DNA from: Pterobdella sp. o SKG-2022
Taxonomy: Eukaryota > Annelida > Clitellata > Hirudinida > Piscicolidae
NCBI GenBank assembly: GCA_964035795.1
Contig: OZ038320.1
Coordinates: forward strand, 25,422,118-25,486,117
Length of the DNA: 64,000 nucleotides
Direction of reading: 5' to 3'
Shown here: positions 23,805 through 52,822 of the stretch, piece after piece
How the letters are laid out: each line of letters starts with the position of its first letter
How positions within the stretch are numbered: position 1 is the stretch's first letter
Program-made: the position numbers and the translations under genes
The notes under the pieces: generated by a model
What the model saw: only the letters and a program-made list of their open reading frames with translations
The model's database searches: none
Told to the model about the DNA's origin: nothing

Positions 23805-23870
23805 AACAGAAACAAACACTAAGGTTTATTGAGAAACTTAATACACGAAGCCTTTCGTAAGAAAAAAAAG
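23805..23870. repeat. MITE family 1, single arm
   Basis: Reads aacaaacactaaggtttatt then acacgaagcctttcgtaag, matching the left arm of the element at 4240 with divergence. Confidence 0.6.
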
Positions 23871-24550
23871 ACTTAAAACGAGCTTGTATTGAATGACAAA
23901 AAAAAGCTAGCTCTGATTTGTGAAGATCTATCTCAAATTTGAGCGCTTTCATAAGCAACTAAATTTTATTTTTTTCTAATCTTTAGAGGTTTAAAGTTGA
24001 AAACATTGATTTATATCGCTTAAAAAATTTTCAAAAATTGAGACTTATTTATTATCTACTAAGAAGGATTAATCGTGGATTACAAAAAAAAGCCAAAAAA
24101 ATTAAGCGAAATAATTTTTTAAAACCAGTTGTATACCTGGATGATAATCTTTTTAATATCCAAAAGCCTCAGTAGAGATGTTAAAATAAATTTCAAATAA
24201 AATTCGCACATTAAAAATAAAAAACCATAAAATTCCCAAGGTTAATGCGCATGTAAAACCAAAAGGACTTCATAATTATAATGAAGATTCACCAACAGTA
24301 TTGTAGGAATAAAGTATGGATATCTAATTTACACATCATTTCACAATTCTAATAAATAAATAAACATAATCTGAAATGAAACAATATAGTTAAATGAAAT
24401 GGTTACAAAACTTCATAGTGAAACCTGTGAAAGGAATGTTGATATATAGCAACGATACAAACGTGAAAAAGAACAAAAAACACGAAAAAAATCGTAAAAT
24501 TAGAAAATATAAATGATAATGAAAACAAAAAGTAACTAATAAACTATATT

Positions 24551-24722
24551 TGACAATTTTTTTACGTCGATTTATGGAAGAATTTTAGTAAATTTATTGA
24601 GCAAAATAAATGGCTATAATTTTCGATAAGTTTAGCCCTAAACTTATCGAAAATTATAGCCATTCATTTTGCTCAATAAATTTACTAAAATTCTTCCATA
24701 AATCGACGTAAAAAAATTGTCA
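24551..24722. repeat. MITE family 2: hairpin with nearly identical 84-base arms
   Basis: Left arm 24551-24634 begins tgacaatttttttacgtcga; right arm 24639-24722 ends tcgacgtaaaaaaattgtca. Only one mismatch is visible and the spacer is 4 bases (gccc). The extreme arm identity implies recent origin or ongoing arm homogenisation. The flank continues attatttataagta, also seen after the diverged copy at 51461-51649. No coding capacity. Confidence 0.9.
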
Positions 24723-25025
24723 TTATTTATAAGTAAATTTAAGATGTCTCTAAAAAACTTACACTAATATCAAAACAAACTTAGTCACAATCCTTATTTG
24801 TGTACTTCAAGTATAACGACCTGTTTTAAGTGGGAAATCATTTTGAAATTAATAAGCCATAACAATAAAAATTCAAAAAAAATTATTTTTCAGTCTCCAA
24901 TTACAATAATTTTTAGATAAATAACATAGATACAAAGTACCATTAACAAAAACCAAAATAATAGACTACTAATATGTGATGTTCTAACGGATACAAGATA
25001 AAGTAAGATAATCAGAAGCACGTGG

Positions 25026-29786
<4,761 letters not shown>

Positions 29787-32380
29787 TTTATTTGCAACAA
29801 ATATTTAATCAAATAAATTGAATTGTTAAAAAGTATTTAACTAATTACTGGCAAGACTTATACCAATTGCCACGTTTAAATAACCCAAACAAGATTATAT
29901 GACTAAAGAAAGGTGGATCGATTGTCAATAACAAAATATTCAAATAATCTTCTATAGTAAAAATTCTTATAGCTTTTTTTTAATGGTATTTGAATATCAA
30001 ATAAAATTTATTTTATTTCTATTTTTATATAACATTCAATAATTGCTAAAATTACGATTTATGAATAATATAAATAAGTAAATATAGGTGTGAAAAGATA
30101 TTAAACATTTGTAAGATTTTTAAACTTGAAGTTTGTGAGCAATTCTAGTAAATGATGATTTATAGGAAATGAAATATTTTGAAAAAAAGTAAATAGAGTT
30201 TAATAATATTCAGATTATTTTTATCAAGATTCTTAAAGAATTTATGCCCAAAATTTAAAATCGTTTATCTCAGGTGATTTATTTGTAAATGATTGTTTAA
30301 AAAAATAATGAAATCTTCTAATAAGACAAAAATCTCAAATTCTTCAAGTTTTTGAGTGGCACGAAGCTTCAAGATTTCCAATTACTTGAATGTTTGACCG
30401 TCAAACATTAAATTTAATAAAAACTTGAGCACAGTTTAAAAAGAATATTAAGAAAAGTACAACATTCATGAAACAAATATGCTTAAACAGTAAAAAATAT
30501 GAAATGTTTATGACATATATAAAAGTTTTGTCCCATACAGAAATTTTCAATAATGATGAAATTTGTAAAAAAAATAATGATGAAGTTGTAGAAAAAATTG
30601 AAAGTTTTTCCAATAGGGAGAGTATACGCTATTATCCTCCGTGTACACTTTTTCCAATATTACTATCTATATTATAGATGTATTACATCTTCTAGTGATA
30701 CGAAAATTATTTTTTTTTTCTGTTTAACTTCTAATATTGAAAAATTTTAGTTTCTAACCAAATTATGTTTATAATTCTTGTACAAATAATTCATAAACTG
30801 TGTTAGTGTATTAAAATAACGATTGCATGGATGAACGTTAAGTGGACAGTGTACTACAGAGGCATACACACAGGTACTATTTTGAACTAAAATGATAATT
30901 TTGTCATTGACTGGATTGATTGCTTGATACAGTAAAGGATGTGGAAAAACATAGTAAAATCAATTTGGATGCAGTTAAAAGATTTGAAAGCAAAATTATA
31001 TAAAAAAATTCCGGTTAAATCATGAAATTGCAAAGCTGATTAATATATTTTAAAAGATTTAAAAAATATTTTTTGAAATAATTTTTTTTTGCAAGAATTG
31101 GATTTAACAATCGATGAGCATCAAAAGTCAGTGAGTTTGTTTAGAAATTTGTTTAAAAGATTTAATACAAGTCTTTTGACGAAAGTCTCAAAATGTTCTA
31201 TACAAACGTTCAAACACTGTCTTGAAGGTTTCACCAATGAGGTGAATCTAGTCAATTGCAAAACTATTCTTTACACTGTAAAATTTCAACACAGAACAAT
31301 CTTTAATTTCATTCTCAAACCCACTTAAAAAATACTTGTTCAAAATTACTTAACGATTTTTTTACCCCTCTTTCCAACGAGCATAAACGTCAAAAACCTT
31401 CAAAATTTCAGCAATTCAAACGTTTCTCATTTTCAACTCCTACGAGATTTAACTACCTCATACGTTTGACTTCAAAGTTTTTTGACTAAACCCTTGGAAC
31501 TCTCAGAATATTCTTTGATGCATTCAAAAATTCTAGATCTTATATCAAGTTGATTTCTGCATTGGCTGGGATGAGAGGAAAATATGAGCAAGGATTCGTT
31601 GCAGAAAGAGTGGGTATTTCTCTTATTACTTTCACGATAATTAATAGCTACTATAAATTTTGCTCACGAAAATTTTTCCATCTCTTCGAATTTTTAAGCA
31701 AAGTTTATGCATAACTTTATTTGACTGATCTATCTAGTACTGTTAGTATCTTTGAAAAATTTTACTTTGAATTTTTTTTATCTAGTTTTAAATTTCCTAA
31801 TACTGTTTCAGAATTTAGATTAACGCATTTCGACACAAAGTTGTTTATAACCACTTTAGCATCAAGTGTTTTCCCTTAAAATAAGCATGTCAAAAATTTT
31901 CAAGTTTTTACATTAATTATACTGTATACAACAAAAACAGCAATGACCCACAAAACAAGATATCAATGGATATATACTGCTTGAAAGATTTATTAAGTAA
32001 CGAAGCTTAAAAATTTACTGTAAAGGCATTTCAGATAACACTGAATTTAGAATAAATTGAAATCCCATTTTCTATTTTTATGAAAACTAGCATTTAAAAA
32101 AAATTTTCGCAAACATTGTCTACCACTCAAACAATAGTGTTTTTATCGATCATTAAAATGAACCTCGCTACAATAATTAAAATATATTTTTAAATAATCT
32201 CTTAACTCAGAGAAATTCATGAAATATCATAAAACTTCTCATACATTAAACTATATCATCTAACATATGAAACGAAATTAACTTCCAACATTGAAAACCC
32301 CGCCAAACTTCCAAAAGTCTTATAACCTCAGTAGATATACTATCCAACCACACCCACCTATCTCAACTACACCCCATCAG
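29787..32380. other. Region between divergent GMDS and SPRED
   Basis: The SPRED start exon should lie here but I cannot identify it: family first exons encode only about a dozen residues. The frames at 30468-30677 and 31089-31328 (plus) have weak protein character and no recognised family. No repeat with a clear structure was noticed. Confidence 0.4.
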
Positions 32381-35300
32381 CCCCAGTGATGAACTGTATG
32401 CTAAAGTAAAGGCCCAAGTTATGGTGAGGGATGACAGCAAGGGAGGCTGGGTGCCTCTGGGCGTTGGAGGGATGAGTTCTGTGGGACTTATACGGTGGGT
32501 GAATTGAAATCCCTATTATAATTAGAATTATCTATATGTCTTAAGATCAGATTGTACCGCCATCATTGAAAATATACGTTTATGGTTAATGGGCGTTAAC
32601 AAAAATTTGTAATGCATCATAAATAATAAACTGGCTTTTGAAAAAGAAATTTTAGCTATCTTACTTTTAATTAAAACAGAGATATTGGTAATAATTATAA
32701 ATCCATCTGCATAATTTTACAGGCTGTTTGGTCACGGACTGTAAAATATTATAATCTTGAACAATTATGATACAATAGACTTTCAAAAATTCGGACACGT
32801 GGATCTGAGGTTGTCCGGGTTTTTAGTAAGTCTTAAAAACGCGAGGTTTTTTAAAAAGAAAATTTTCAATACTTTCAGTATTTTTCAAGTTACTTTCATT
32901 ATTACAGCATTATATATTCAATTTTGTGCAGTTTATAAAATTACTAAAGCTTTTGTATCATTGTCTTCATAGCGTTTCTCTCAACAGCAGGTTGGCTTGA
33001 AGTTGATGACAGTGTACTCACCAAAATTTTTCAAATGATTTTTTTTTAACACGTCACTCAACGTATGTTGTTTCATCAGTTTTTGCTTCCTATTGATGAG
33101 TGCATTTCGAAACAAATAATGCTCATGATTTCTTATTTAGTCACAAAATTTTCTGTTTCAAGTACTGCTAGTAGATCAAATGCCAATTTGATTAATTTAA
33201 CAATAAAAATTTTCTTTTTTTTTATCACTGTTCTATAGTCATTACTTTTTTTGGTGTTTTTTGTGGATTGTTACTATTTCATTAATTTTTAGGGCCGTGT
33301 AGTGATGAGCCATAGAATGGTTTTCATTCATATTCATCTATTGGTTTATTTTGATTTATTATTGATGAAAAACCTTTTAGCTTTGGCATTTGAAAATTTA
33401 GTTTTATATACTATGAACTCTTTAAAAATCTGCTTTTTTGGATAATTTTCATTTCTGTTATTGCTCTATGACTTTCCCCGCCACAACTTGTGCAGCACAT
33501 TTTTCAAAGTTGATGTCGCTGATGGCCATGCCTTGAAAAAAATTTGAAGATTCGTCGTGAAAGTTTTTCCAGCTTATTGATGAGTCAGATTCCAGTCTAA
33601 TTTATGACTTTTAATTTGAATGAAGTGAAAAAAAAAGAGATATATGTATACACTAAGAATCTAATCCAGAATCTAAGGGTACCTTTGTTTAGGGGTTTTT
33701 TTAGAAACCCAAAAAGAATGAAATTTTTAGATTATTTATACATATTATTTTTATGTAAAGTGTATCTGTATGATTTCAACCAATGAGTATTTTGTTTGCT
33801 TATAACAGGTTTTCTAAGAGCGATTCAACGTGTTCAGATCTTTGCATCCAAGGTTGCAGAATTTCCGACAGAACAGTTGAGTCAATGTTCCTCATGCTCA
33901 CATTTCCATGAAAATTTTTATCACAAGATCAACTTGTAATAAAAACTGATGACACTTCAGACATATTTTTTAAAATTCAAAGCCTTTCTTCTTATTTTTA
34001 TGGCTTTAAAATTTTTTTAATTTCTTAAAATATTCTTTCAAAATTATTTTTAATTGATTAAAAAAGGTCATTTTAAAACTTCTTAAATATTTGGTTTAAA
34101 ATGATATTAATTTCAGAATTGAATTCTGTAGTATAAATTGATCCTACTTTTATTGAAGCCCTTGAGTAAGGCTTTAAACTACAAAAAAAAATTTTAAATT
34201 AGTCTAACTTTTTTGAATAGTGAAAATAATTTTAAATAGAGCATTTTGATATATTTTATTCATGATGTAGTCAAAATTTTGATTGTTTCATCTTAGCTAA
34301 AAATAAAATTTTTTCCAAAAATTTCTAATTAAAATTTGTCTGATTTGACACATAAATTCATATATTTCAAAAAAGAATTTAGAAAGATATTTTTAGAAAA
34401 ATTAATATGTCCATTGTTCCATAGGGGACCTAGACAACTCACAAAACCAACCCAAGTGTTCCGTCTTGTGTCAGTCTTGATATGATATGAAAAAAAAACT
34501 ATCTTTCCATTTTTAATGATCAATATTTGTCAATAAAACATCTGCTCATCTTTAATAATTCATATTTGTAATTTTTATTACATGGGAGATGTTTTCAAAA
34601 AGGATAAGGTACAAAACTTCTCAACATACATAAATCCAGGTGATTTTAAGGTGCGTAATAAGAAAAGACTTGCAATACACTAAGGTGAACCCTACATTCC
34701 ACCACTGGAGAACCGACTCAGGTAAGTTTGGCCTCACTTTTCAGACTTCTACAGACGCCAAAACCTTTGAAAAAGATTTGAAGAAGGCATTAAGTTTTCT
34801 TAAACAAGGTGTCTACAGTATTAATGAACATTCTTTGAACTAAAATTTGAATTTTTAAATAGACTTTCTCAAGAAAGATTTGATATTTAAAAATCTTTGA
34901 AAACCCTAAGGATGTAATGAAAGAATGAGCAATCTAAGGATCGATAGAACACAAATACACTCTGTAAGCTTATTAATATATTTTGAATTAAATATATTTT
35001 TTAATTCGATCATTATTTTCATTTCGATCTTGATCTAGCAGTTCTATCTTATACCGAAACTATTAAATGATAATTTTTTCAAAGAACAATTTAGAAGTAT
35101 GTGGAAGTTTTTCAAAAACTTCTTCGATAACAGCCAGTAGTCCCATACTTACATCTTCCAGCGATAAATCTCAGTTTTTCAACGAACCTTCTTTTCATCG
35201 CTTATCAACGCCTGTTCCACCTTCCACTGCCTATGACAACTCCTTGTATCAACTCCACTCACACTCAGGGCAATTAAAACAACACACACAACAACCCCCT

Positions 35301-36534
35301 CAGATCCAACATTACGTTCATCAAAACTTCAAAAAAACAAAAACCCCCATGGAAAATTTGAAAAACTTTTTTAATGTTAATATTATTAACAAAAATGAAA
35401 GCTACAATTCTCCTAAAAACACAAATGCAAACAGCCTTGTAAATTTACCAAAACCATGGTGTTACTTCACATTTCCTTCGTTCAACTTACGTTCAAAACA
35501 AAATAGTGTTGCAAGGATTACAAGATCCAGTTTACCCGACAACATCAAAATTCTTAATTCAAACAACGATTTAAAAAATTTAAAAAAACCTTTACTTTTA
35601 CCCCCTCAAATGCACAAAGAGATGCGACATAGTGTATCTGGGACGGAATATATTTGCAAAAAAGCTCCCCTTCCAACACATCACAATCGTCCTTGTAGTT
35701 ACCACTCCAGCACCAGTAGTAAACGGAAATTTGAGATTTTTGGTCGAATGACAAGCAAGCTAATGACATTTTCATCTGTGTCTTGTCCCAATGATTCGTG
35801 TTGTTGCACTGAAGACCAGAATCGAAATACAGACAGACTTCCGTCCAAACCTAATCCGCCTTCATCTTCTCTACCCGCTATGGCCGGTTGGTCCATCAAT
35901 GAAAAGAAACATGCTCATTATCCATCTACTCTTGCTTTTCCTTTTCAAAACTTTCCTCCCCCTTTGTTGTTGCAACCATCATCATCATCATCCTCCAACA
36001 AAAACTACGGAACTATATTTTCAGAAAATGAATTTGCTTTAAGGTATAATTGAAAAATAAAACTTAAAACTTTAAATTGATTTTTAATCATGCTGAAATC
36101 ATTAAATTATTTTAATGAATAAAATCCACAGATTATCATGCGACACAGGAGTAAGAGACCGATGTAAGTATTGTAACGAAGAATTTTCTAGCATATACAA
36201 TTTTCCCAATTCGTGCCAACAAGCTCCTGACAGGGTGGCCAATTGTATTGAAAAAATTTCGTGCTGCTTTCTAGCAAGACCTTTAGCACATTACTGCCTA
36301 TCAATAGACCGCAGTGATCCATCATACAAGCGACAAGAAAGCTCCGAAGGCAGCAGCAACGACGAAGCTGAAGGTTGTGAGTCTAAAAAATGGGCTCTTA
36401 GAACCGCCTTTCTTTGTTTCTCTTTTGCTCTTCCTTGTCTGTGTTTGTACTGGCCTTTGACGGTGTGTCACGTGGCTGCAGTGCAGTGTGGGTGCTGCAA
36501 ATGGATGACTGGAGGCCAACACCAGGCAATCTGA
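32381..36534 (+). CDS. SPRED: SPRED (Sprouty-related, EVH1 domain), 5' exon not found
   Basis: Membrane-associated inhibitor of RAS-MAPK signalling. Exons: 32381-32494, 33809-33875, 34640-34808, 35095-36043 and 36132-36534 (stop TGA 36532-36534); phases join throughout. The first three give the EVH1 domain: DELYAKVKAQVMVRDDS, GGWVPLGVGGMSSVGLI, then LCIQGCRISDRTVILRC, then NPTFHHWRTDSGKFGLTFQ. The last exon is the Cys-rich Sprouty domain: RCKYCNEEF, SCQQAPDRV, CCFLARPLAHYCLS and a run of paired cysteines ending CGCCKWM. This domain normally mediates membrane targeting. The fourth exon is a long (316-codon) Ser/Pro/Asn/His-rich linker in which I find no KIT-binding domain, so it may resemble SPRED3. 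The acceptor at 35095 was chosen because it alone keeps phase with the exon before. The initiator codon is in an unidentified upstream exon. Confidence 0.9.
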
Positions 36535-37387
36535 CAGTTGCATTGTGCATGTTATATGTTTAAACAAAAATTAATTAACAATGTTAAAAATAATGATTTG
36601 ATTAGTTTTTGCAAAAGCTGTGTTAGATTGATACCTTTGGATCTTACGCTTGTTTAGCATATAACTTGAAATTTTCATCCTTTCTTCATTTTGACTTCCT
36701 TTTTGATATGCTTGATGTTATCTTTTTACAGTGTTTCAACTCAGATGACATTTATACAGTATGTTGGAAATCGTTTCTTTAAACTATACCATTCCTCCAA
36801 AACCACTTTCAGTGAATGACTGTTTAAAAACAACGAATTTGTGAAAAATTTTATGTATATTTATTTTAAAACTTTAAAAATAATTCAATGACATGATAAC
36901 ATTTTACGTGAGTTTTTAAATTGGTCATAAGCGCAAATAATAAGATGCTTAGATCAGCTTTGCAAAATCTTGAATATTATTCGCCAGCACAAATCAAACA
37001 TTTTTAAGTTTTAAACAAAAGATGTCGTTAAGGAAATATTTGAAAATGTAAATCGAAAATAAAGCATCAAAAATAATCTTATAATAAACTTTATCCTTTC
37101 CACGCCATAGTTTTTAAGGTAGAGTAAAATAAACGTTAACAACAACGTTATTGATTTTTAAATTTAACGTCGTTTAAGAAAAAAATTTTTTTTCCAATAG
37201 TTTAAACATGCAACTATCAACATAAAGGCATTTCTAATACAACAATTGTCACAATTTAAATGTCAAAAATTCCATACATGTCTAAACCAAACAAAACACG
37301 AAATGCCGAATAACAAAAAATTAAGTTTTCAACCACTTCTCGAGGCACCTTATAATTACAAACAACTCAAAATTATTAAACTGAGGT
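36535..37387. other. Convergent 3' intergenic region, SPRED / TRIM9
   Basis: AT-rich spacer between two tail-to-tail genes. An AATAAA at 37058 on the plus strand might serve SPRED, which would give a 3' UTR of about 520 bases. Nothing else noticed. Confidence 0.4.
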
Positions 37388-47791
<10,404 letters not shown>

Positions 47792-50700
47792 CTGTTGAGT
47801 GGTTAATGGTTGTATGGTATAAGCATCAATGCCATTATATTAATATTCCAGGAGCATACTAATGTGATTTTAGTTATTTAATCATACAAATTTTACATCG
47901 AATATTTTGTTTTTTGCATTTTCTAAAACAAAAAACGCTTTTATACACTATGTAAATCATCAAAAAAAATTATCATTACTAATATTAAACCAATTGATAT
48001 ATGGCAAAGTGGTTCTTGCATCGATAGGGTAGGCTGATAGATGGCTAGACCACGATTGGATCCGTTTAACTTTCATTTGATTTATTTACTCAAACTTTTG
48101 ACGTTTCGAACCGGATGCCATGTCAAAGGGACTCAGCTTGTTAATCGAAGCTTTGTAAACACATTTGAATGTATTCCTTAGAGGTAATTGTTTCTAATTT
48201 TACCAACAGCTTAGACATGAATCATGAATCATCTATCAATCTATTGAATAAATAAAGGTTATTTTTCATAATAACAAAACAAAAAATCTGTTTGTAGCAG
48301 TAAAAAGTGACAGAGAACTGATAGAAACACTTCCCGCAATGCTGAATACATGGTTACCTATAATTACGTGCATCTGTCCCTATGCCGTGTGTGTGCTTAA
48401 GATTGAGGTGTTGTTTAGTCTATTTAATTTCTATTTTTAAATAAAATCACGTTGAGTTATTGATTATTTGTGTTAGTATTTTCAGTTTGATTATATTTTT
48501 GTCCTCATTCATTTTAGTTTCACTCCCTAATCTTGTTTCAGCTGTAATTTTTGGGTTTTGTTTTAGTTTTCTCAAACGAAAAAAAACGAATTGCGTTTTG
48601 TTTAGTTATAGATTTAAAGCTTTACCGAACTTGATTTAAATTTTTTTTTGAAAGGTTTTTATAATCATAAGACTCACGGTTGATAGCGGCTAAGCCTGGG
48701 ATAAACGCTGAGCATCAATTAAAGTTATACAGAGCAAAAGGCACATCCTAATAAACCATGCTTAATCATTTTGGCTTATTCTTATTTATGCTTTTAAACA
48801 TTATAAATAATTTCATAGAAAAAATTTTTTAAAAAGATCTCATGCCTTAAATAGTTTTTTATGAGTGTGTTACATAGATTCTGAGATATTTTTTGTAAAA
48901 CGCGAAAAGGGGATTTTATGATTTGGAAATAGTTCTATGAAAAAAGTGAATAAAATTTAATTCTATGATTTCATAAATTTTTTAATCAAATTTCAAGTTG
49001 AAACGAGAAAATATTCATAAATTTCAAAGAAAACTTTCAAATTAAATAAAAAAAATTTGTACTAAGATAAAACAATTATGACACGTTATGATATTATAAA
49101 AGTTTTATAAACTAGTTTAATCCACCATCATTTCAGTGCAGCTACCGAACGCACCTACATTTAATTACATGTTTCACTCAGTGAAGAAAAATGTTTTTGC
49201 GGGGCACACCTTCCATTGATTAATTACTTTATTAAATGTGTGATTGTTTTTGTGTGAGCTTAATTAAACAGAGTGTAAATTAATGTTTCTATTGTTGGTT
49301 TCTAATGCTTTATAATTCGGTGGTGTATTTTAACACCTTTCTAGTATTCGGTAGTATCTTAAAGGTGCGTACCTTTCAATGAAAAGCAGTGTTCACATAC
49401 ATACTCTCACACCTTATATACAGTTCTTAAAGATATTAAAACTCATATACACCATCAAAACAAGAATTATGAAAAAATATAAGTAATAAAGTTCAAACTA
49501 ATACAATAAAAGATTACAACTGTTTATGTATACCCATACAAAAGACTAGTTTGATAATGTCATGACAGATGGCTTGCTTTGGTCATGTAGGTTGGCCAAG
49601 ACATCTGGTCATGTAATCATTATCAGTATTGGTATTAATATTGATTAATATTATTTTTCACGATTATTATAATTATCTCAATGTTATGGTTTTATTTCTG
49701 GATTTTATCAACCTTATTTATGTTGTGCAACCATTAGCATGATTAAGGTTTTTGAAATTAAATCAATGTTTTAACAGCAAAAATTCCATTGAGAAATGTA
49801 CAAAACTATACATGAGATTTATATTTGATAATTTCCTTCTTACAAAAGCCTTTATTAATTTAAAAAAGTATATAAAAAGCTCGCACCTTTTTTTAATAAC
49901 TCTCTACTGCTAATACTGCTTTACCGTTGTTTTTAATGCATTTGTTGTGGAGTAATTGGTATCCAAAATCAATCAAAATTGATGCTTGTCTTTTGATGTT
50001 AATAAAAAATTACTTGTTGATGTTAATATTGATATAATCTTCAAACTAACAAAAAGTATAATTATTTTTTAAATATTTTCAACTATAAAGTATAAGATAG
50101 AATAAAGTAAGTAATTAATCTATAATTGATGTATAGAAACTAGGACACATCTTTTGTAATAAATTAAACCTAAAAGCGATGAAAAATTAAATTTAAAAAA
50201 TTGATTAGATATATTATATGTGTATTTCTCAAATCAAAGCATGCTTCCTTATTGAGTTACCCTCTAAATTTATTTTCGACGCAATCTTGAGAAAACATTC
50301 ATAGAAAACAAAAATAATAACTAAAATCATTAACCACCAATGAGAAACACATCAAAATCACAAACAGAATATCAATTATTAAATACACGGTGAATAAATA
50401 CATATGCACCACGAAATATCAAGACCTGCGACATATGAATGAAGCAGTACAAAGAATTTCCACTCGTCAAGCTCAATATGTTACAGTGTTTAACATGGTG
50501 CAGTGCTATATAGTTGTTATTATGTCTAGCGAACATACCATATATGTAGTTTATATTTTTTATTATATTTAACTCTTTTTTTTTCATTATATATTCTACA
50601 TTGATTTTCTGAAGCTGAAGTAAATGGAAAATACTATTAGTAAAATTAAAAATAAATTAAGAAAAGCTATAGATTGTATGTATATTATTATATTTAACAT

Positions 50701-51460
50701 GTACGTCAAACACATCTTTATTCATAATGTTCTCTTTTGTTTTAACACACAGTTTTATTCATTATTGTTTTTTTGAATAAATAGATTTGACATTAGCTTT
50801 ATATTCATATTATACATTAGATTATCAGTATTAATAACTCCAATTTAGTTCTATTGGTGTAGTGAACATTATTGTTATTGTTAGTAATAGTAATTCTATT
50901 AATAGTATGTTTCTTTCAAATATTGCTGATATCTTGATACAGAGTAAGAGCAGAAGTTTGGTATTTCTTTTAGTTACATAATTAATATAGATTATCGTGC
51001 AACGTAAAATTTTCGTTAAAACTATTACTTATTCATAACCAATGTTAACTTGAAACATATAAGTGAAGCAAGGCGCATTAATAACCTCAAGCTTGAAGGA
51101 TTTTAAAAGAGCAGAAATAATTATTTTTTCAACTTTCAAAAGACGTTCAATGTCCTTTGAGCACTCTTGGTTGGAAATAATAACGTTTATGAGAAAAGAG
51201 CTTTGAAAACCATGGTTTAATGATGTGTTGAAGTTGCAATCATTAAAAGAGTTTCAAACTAGAATGATTACATGAACGTCAAACGTTTTGAAAATTTTCC
51301 ACTTCAAACTGCCGCGTTTGCCTGATGTGTGCGTTCGTGCGTCAACTGAAAACTTCATATTTTCAAGGAAATTAGACTGACTGCCTTTCAATTCATTCTC
51401 ATTGAAGCGTTAAATATTTAATTAACTTTAACTTTGTTACGAAATCCATGCTGTTATATA

Positions 51461-51649
51461 TTCAACAATTTTTTACGCCAGTTTATGCAAGAACTTGCGC
51501 ACATTTATTGAGCAAAAACAGCTAAAATTTTCGATAAGTTCAGCCTTATCATAAAGCATTAGCTAATGTTTTATCGGAAATTATAAATGCATTTTGCTCA
51601 ATAAATGTACTAAAATTCTTCCATAAATCGACGCGAAAAACTGTTGAAT
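51461..51649. repeat. MITE family 2, diverged full-length copy
   Basis: Left end ttcaacaattttttacg and right end actgttgaa pair imperfectly. Internal blocks tttattgagcaaaa, attttcgataagtt and attcttccataaatcgacg match the element at 24551-24722. Arms have diverged much more, so this copy is older. The flank attatttataagta is shared too. Confidence 0.8.
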
Positions 51650-52598
51650 ATTATTTATAAGTACATTAAAATGCTAAAATGCTTCTGAAAGGTTACTTGC
51701 TGTTGTATAAAAATATGCCAAGTTACTTGGCGAAGTAGCTTGGACGATAGAAATATGTTATTTAAAAAACTAAAATTCAAAAAATCTATTCCAAAGTGAG
51801 CTTTTGAATTTTAAAATTCCAATATGAAGTTCTTCAAGTTTAAATAGTTGAAGGCTAAAAACACTTGATAAACATCCTTGTAATAACTTCAATAAAAATG
51901 AATATAGCTTCATCTTGAAGTGTACAGCTAGCAATTTTCATGGAAGCCCTTGAAATGCTCAAACTCAAGCACCAAGCATCACGTGCGTTTCAATTTTTAC
52001 AATGGATTGGTGGTTTTAAGAGTTTTTTATAGGTTTTTTGTCAATTTTCTCTGAAATTCGCGTACGTTCTGCTTGTGTAATTGATTTTTCGTGGCTGGAA
52101 TTTTAATACAAATTCACGGTAAATATTTAAAAGATAAATTTATTTTGAACTCAAAAAAGATGCCAGTACACTTTGGAAAGTATTTATTGTGTTTGGATTA
52201 TAATATCATTCGTTATACTTTTATCACAGTCTTGCACCATAAAATTATCCATTATATTCCCCATATTATACTATACATATTGTATTAAAGTATTATATTC
52301 ATTGTACCATGTGGTTTGTATTTTTATATACCAGCAGAGTGTATAACATCAAAACACTTCCGACATCAGAGGCTTTTTGAGTGTGAGGAATCATGAAAGA
52401 TGTAAAGACGTCAATCAACAGACTGGCTCATTATATGCAATCTTTATTTAGTCTTCTCAACTCTTTGCCTTGTTGCAACTCAACGCCACAAGAATTTTTT
52501 TTATCATGGTTTACTTTGGTGTTTTATTAAAGATAATAGTTTTTTGTATTCAATCAATGAAGTTATGTTGTTTGTTGACTGTTTAAGTTATGATAAAT

Positions 52599-52668
52599 AT
52601 AATTTCAGAACACTAGTAAGTTTATTAAGATACGAAGCTTTTCGTTAGCAACGCAACATTTTCAAGTA
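52599..52668. repeat. Family 3 element, left part only
   Basis: tataatttcagaacactagt followed by tacgaagcttttcgttagca and acattttcaagta, almost identical to 46905-46970, then a run of A. Confidence 0.75.
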
Positions 52669-52797
52669 AAAAAAATCATTATGTTTAAGTTATGTTGCTG
52701 TTATATCATTTTCACTAAGCATTCACTTGTTTTGATATAAATGTTTGTAACATAAATAAAAAATGCATACTAATAAAAATACAGAAAAATAAATTAT

Positions 52798-52822
52798 ATA
52801 AATAATAATAATAATAATAATA
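52798..52822. repeat. (AAT)n microsatellite
   Basis: About seven uninterrupted aat/ata units. Confidence 0.8.

Larger units (their letters stand above)
23784..25025. other. Intergenic, with inverted-repeat elements
   Basis: Holds a family 1 MITE arm (about 23805-23870) and a large hairpin (24551-24722). An open frame around 23990-24170 is Lys/Asn/Ile-rich (KLRLIYYLLRRINRGLQ) but has no start or clear family. Nothing else is supported. Confidence 0.5.

Noticed and set aside
23990..24173. Basic open frame downstream of the PEX11-like relic
   Set aside because: About 60 codons, Lys/Leu/Ile/Asn-rich, no start, no recognisable family; could be chance in AT-rich DNA.
31089..31328. 79-codon plus frame between GMDS and SPRED
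   Set aside because: Some protein character but no family, no good splice context and many stops nearby; not annotated as a gene.
35067..35094. ATG at 35067 as a SPRED start
   Set aside because: The acceptor at 35095 keeps phase with the EVH1 exons, so the upstream ATG lies in the intron.
36322..36567. Minus-strand frame over the Sprouty exon
   Set aside because: Shadow of the Cys-rich Sprouty coding exon, which has clear family motifs.
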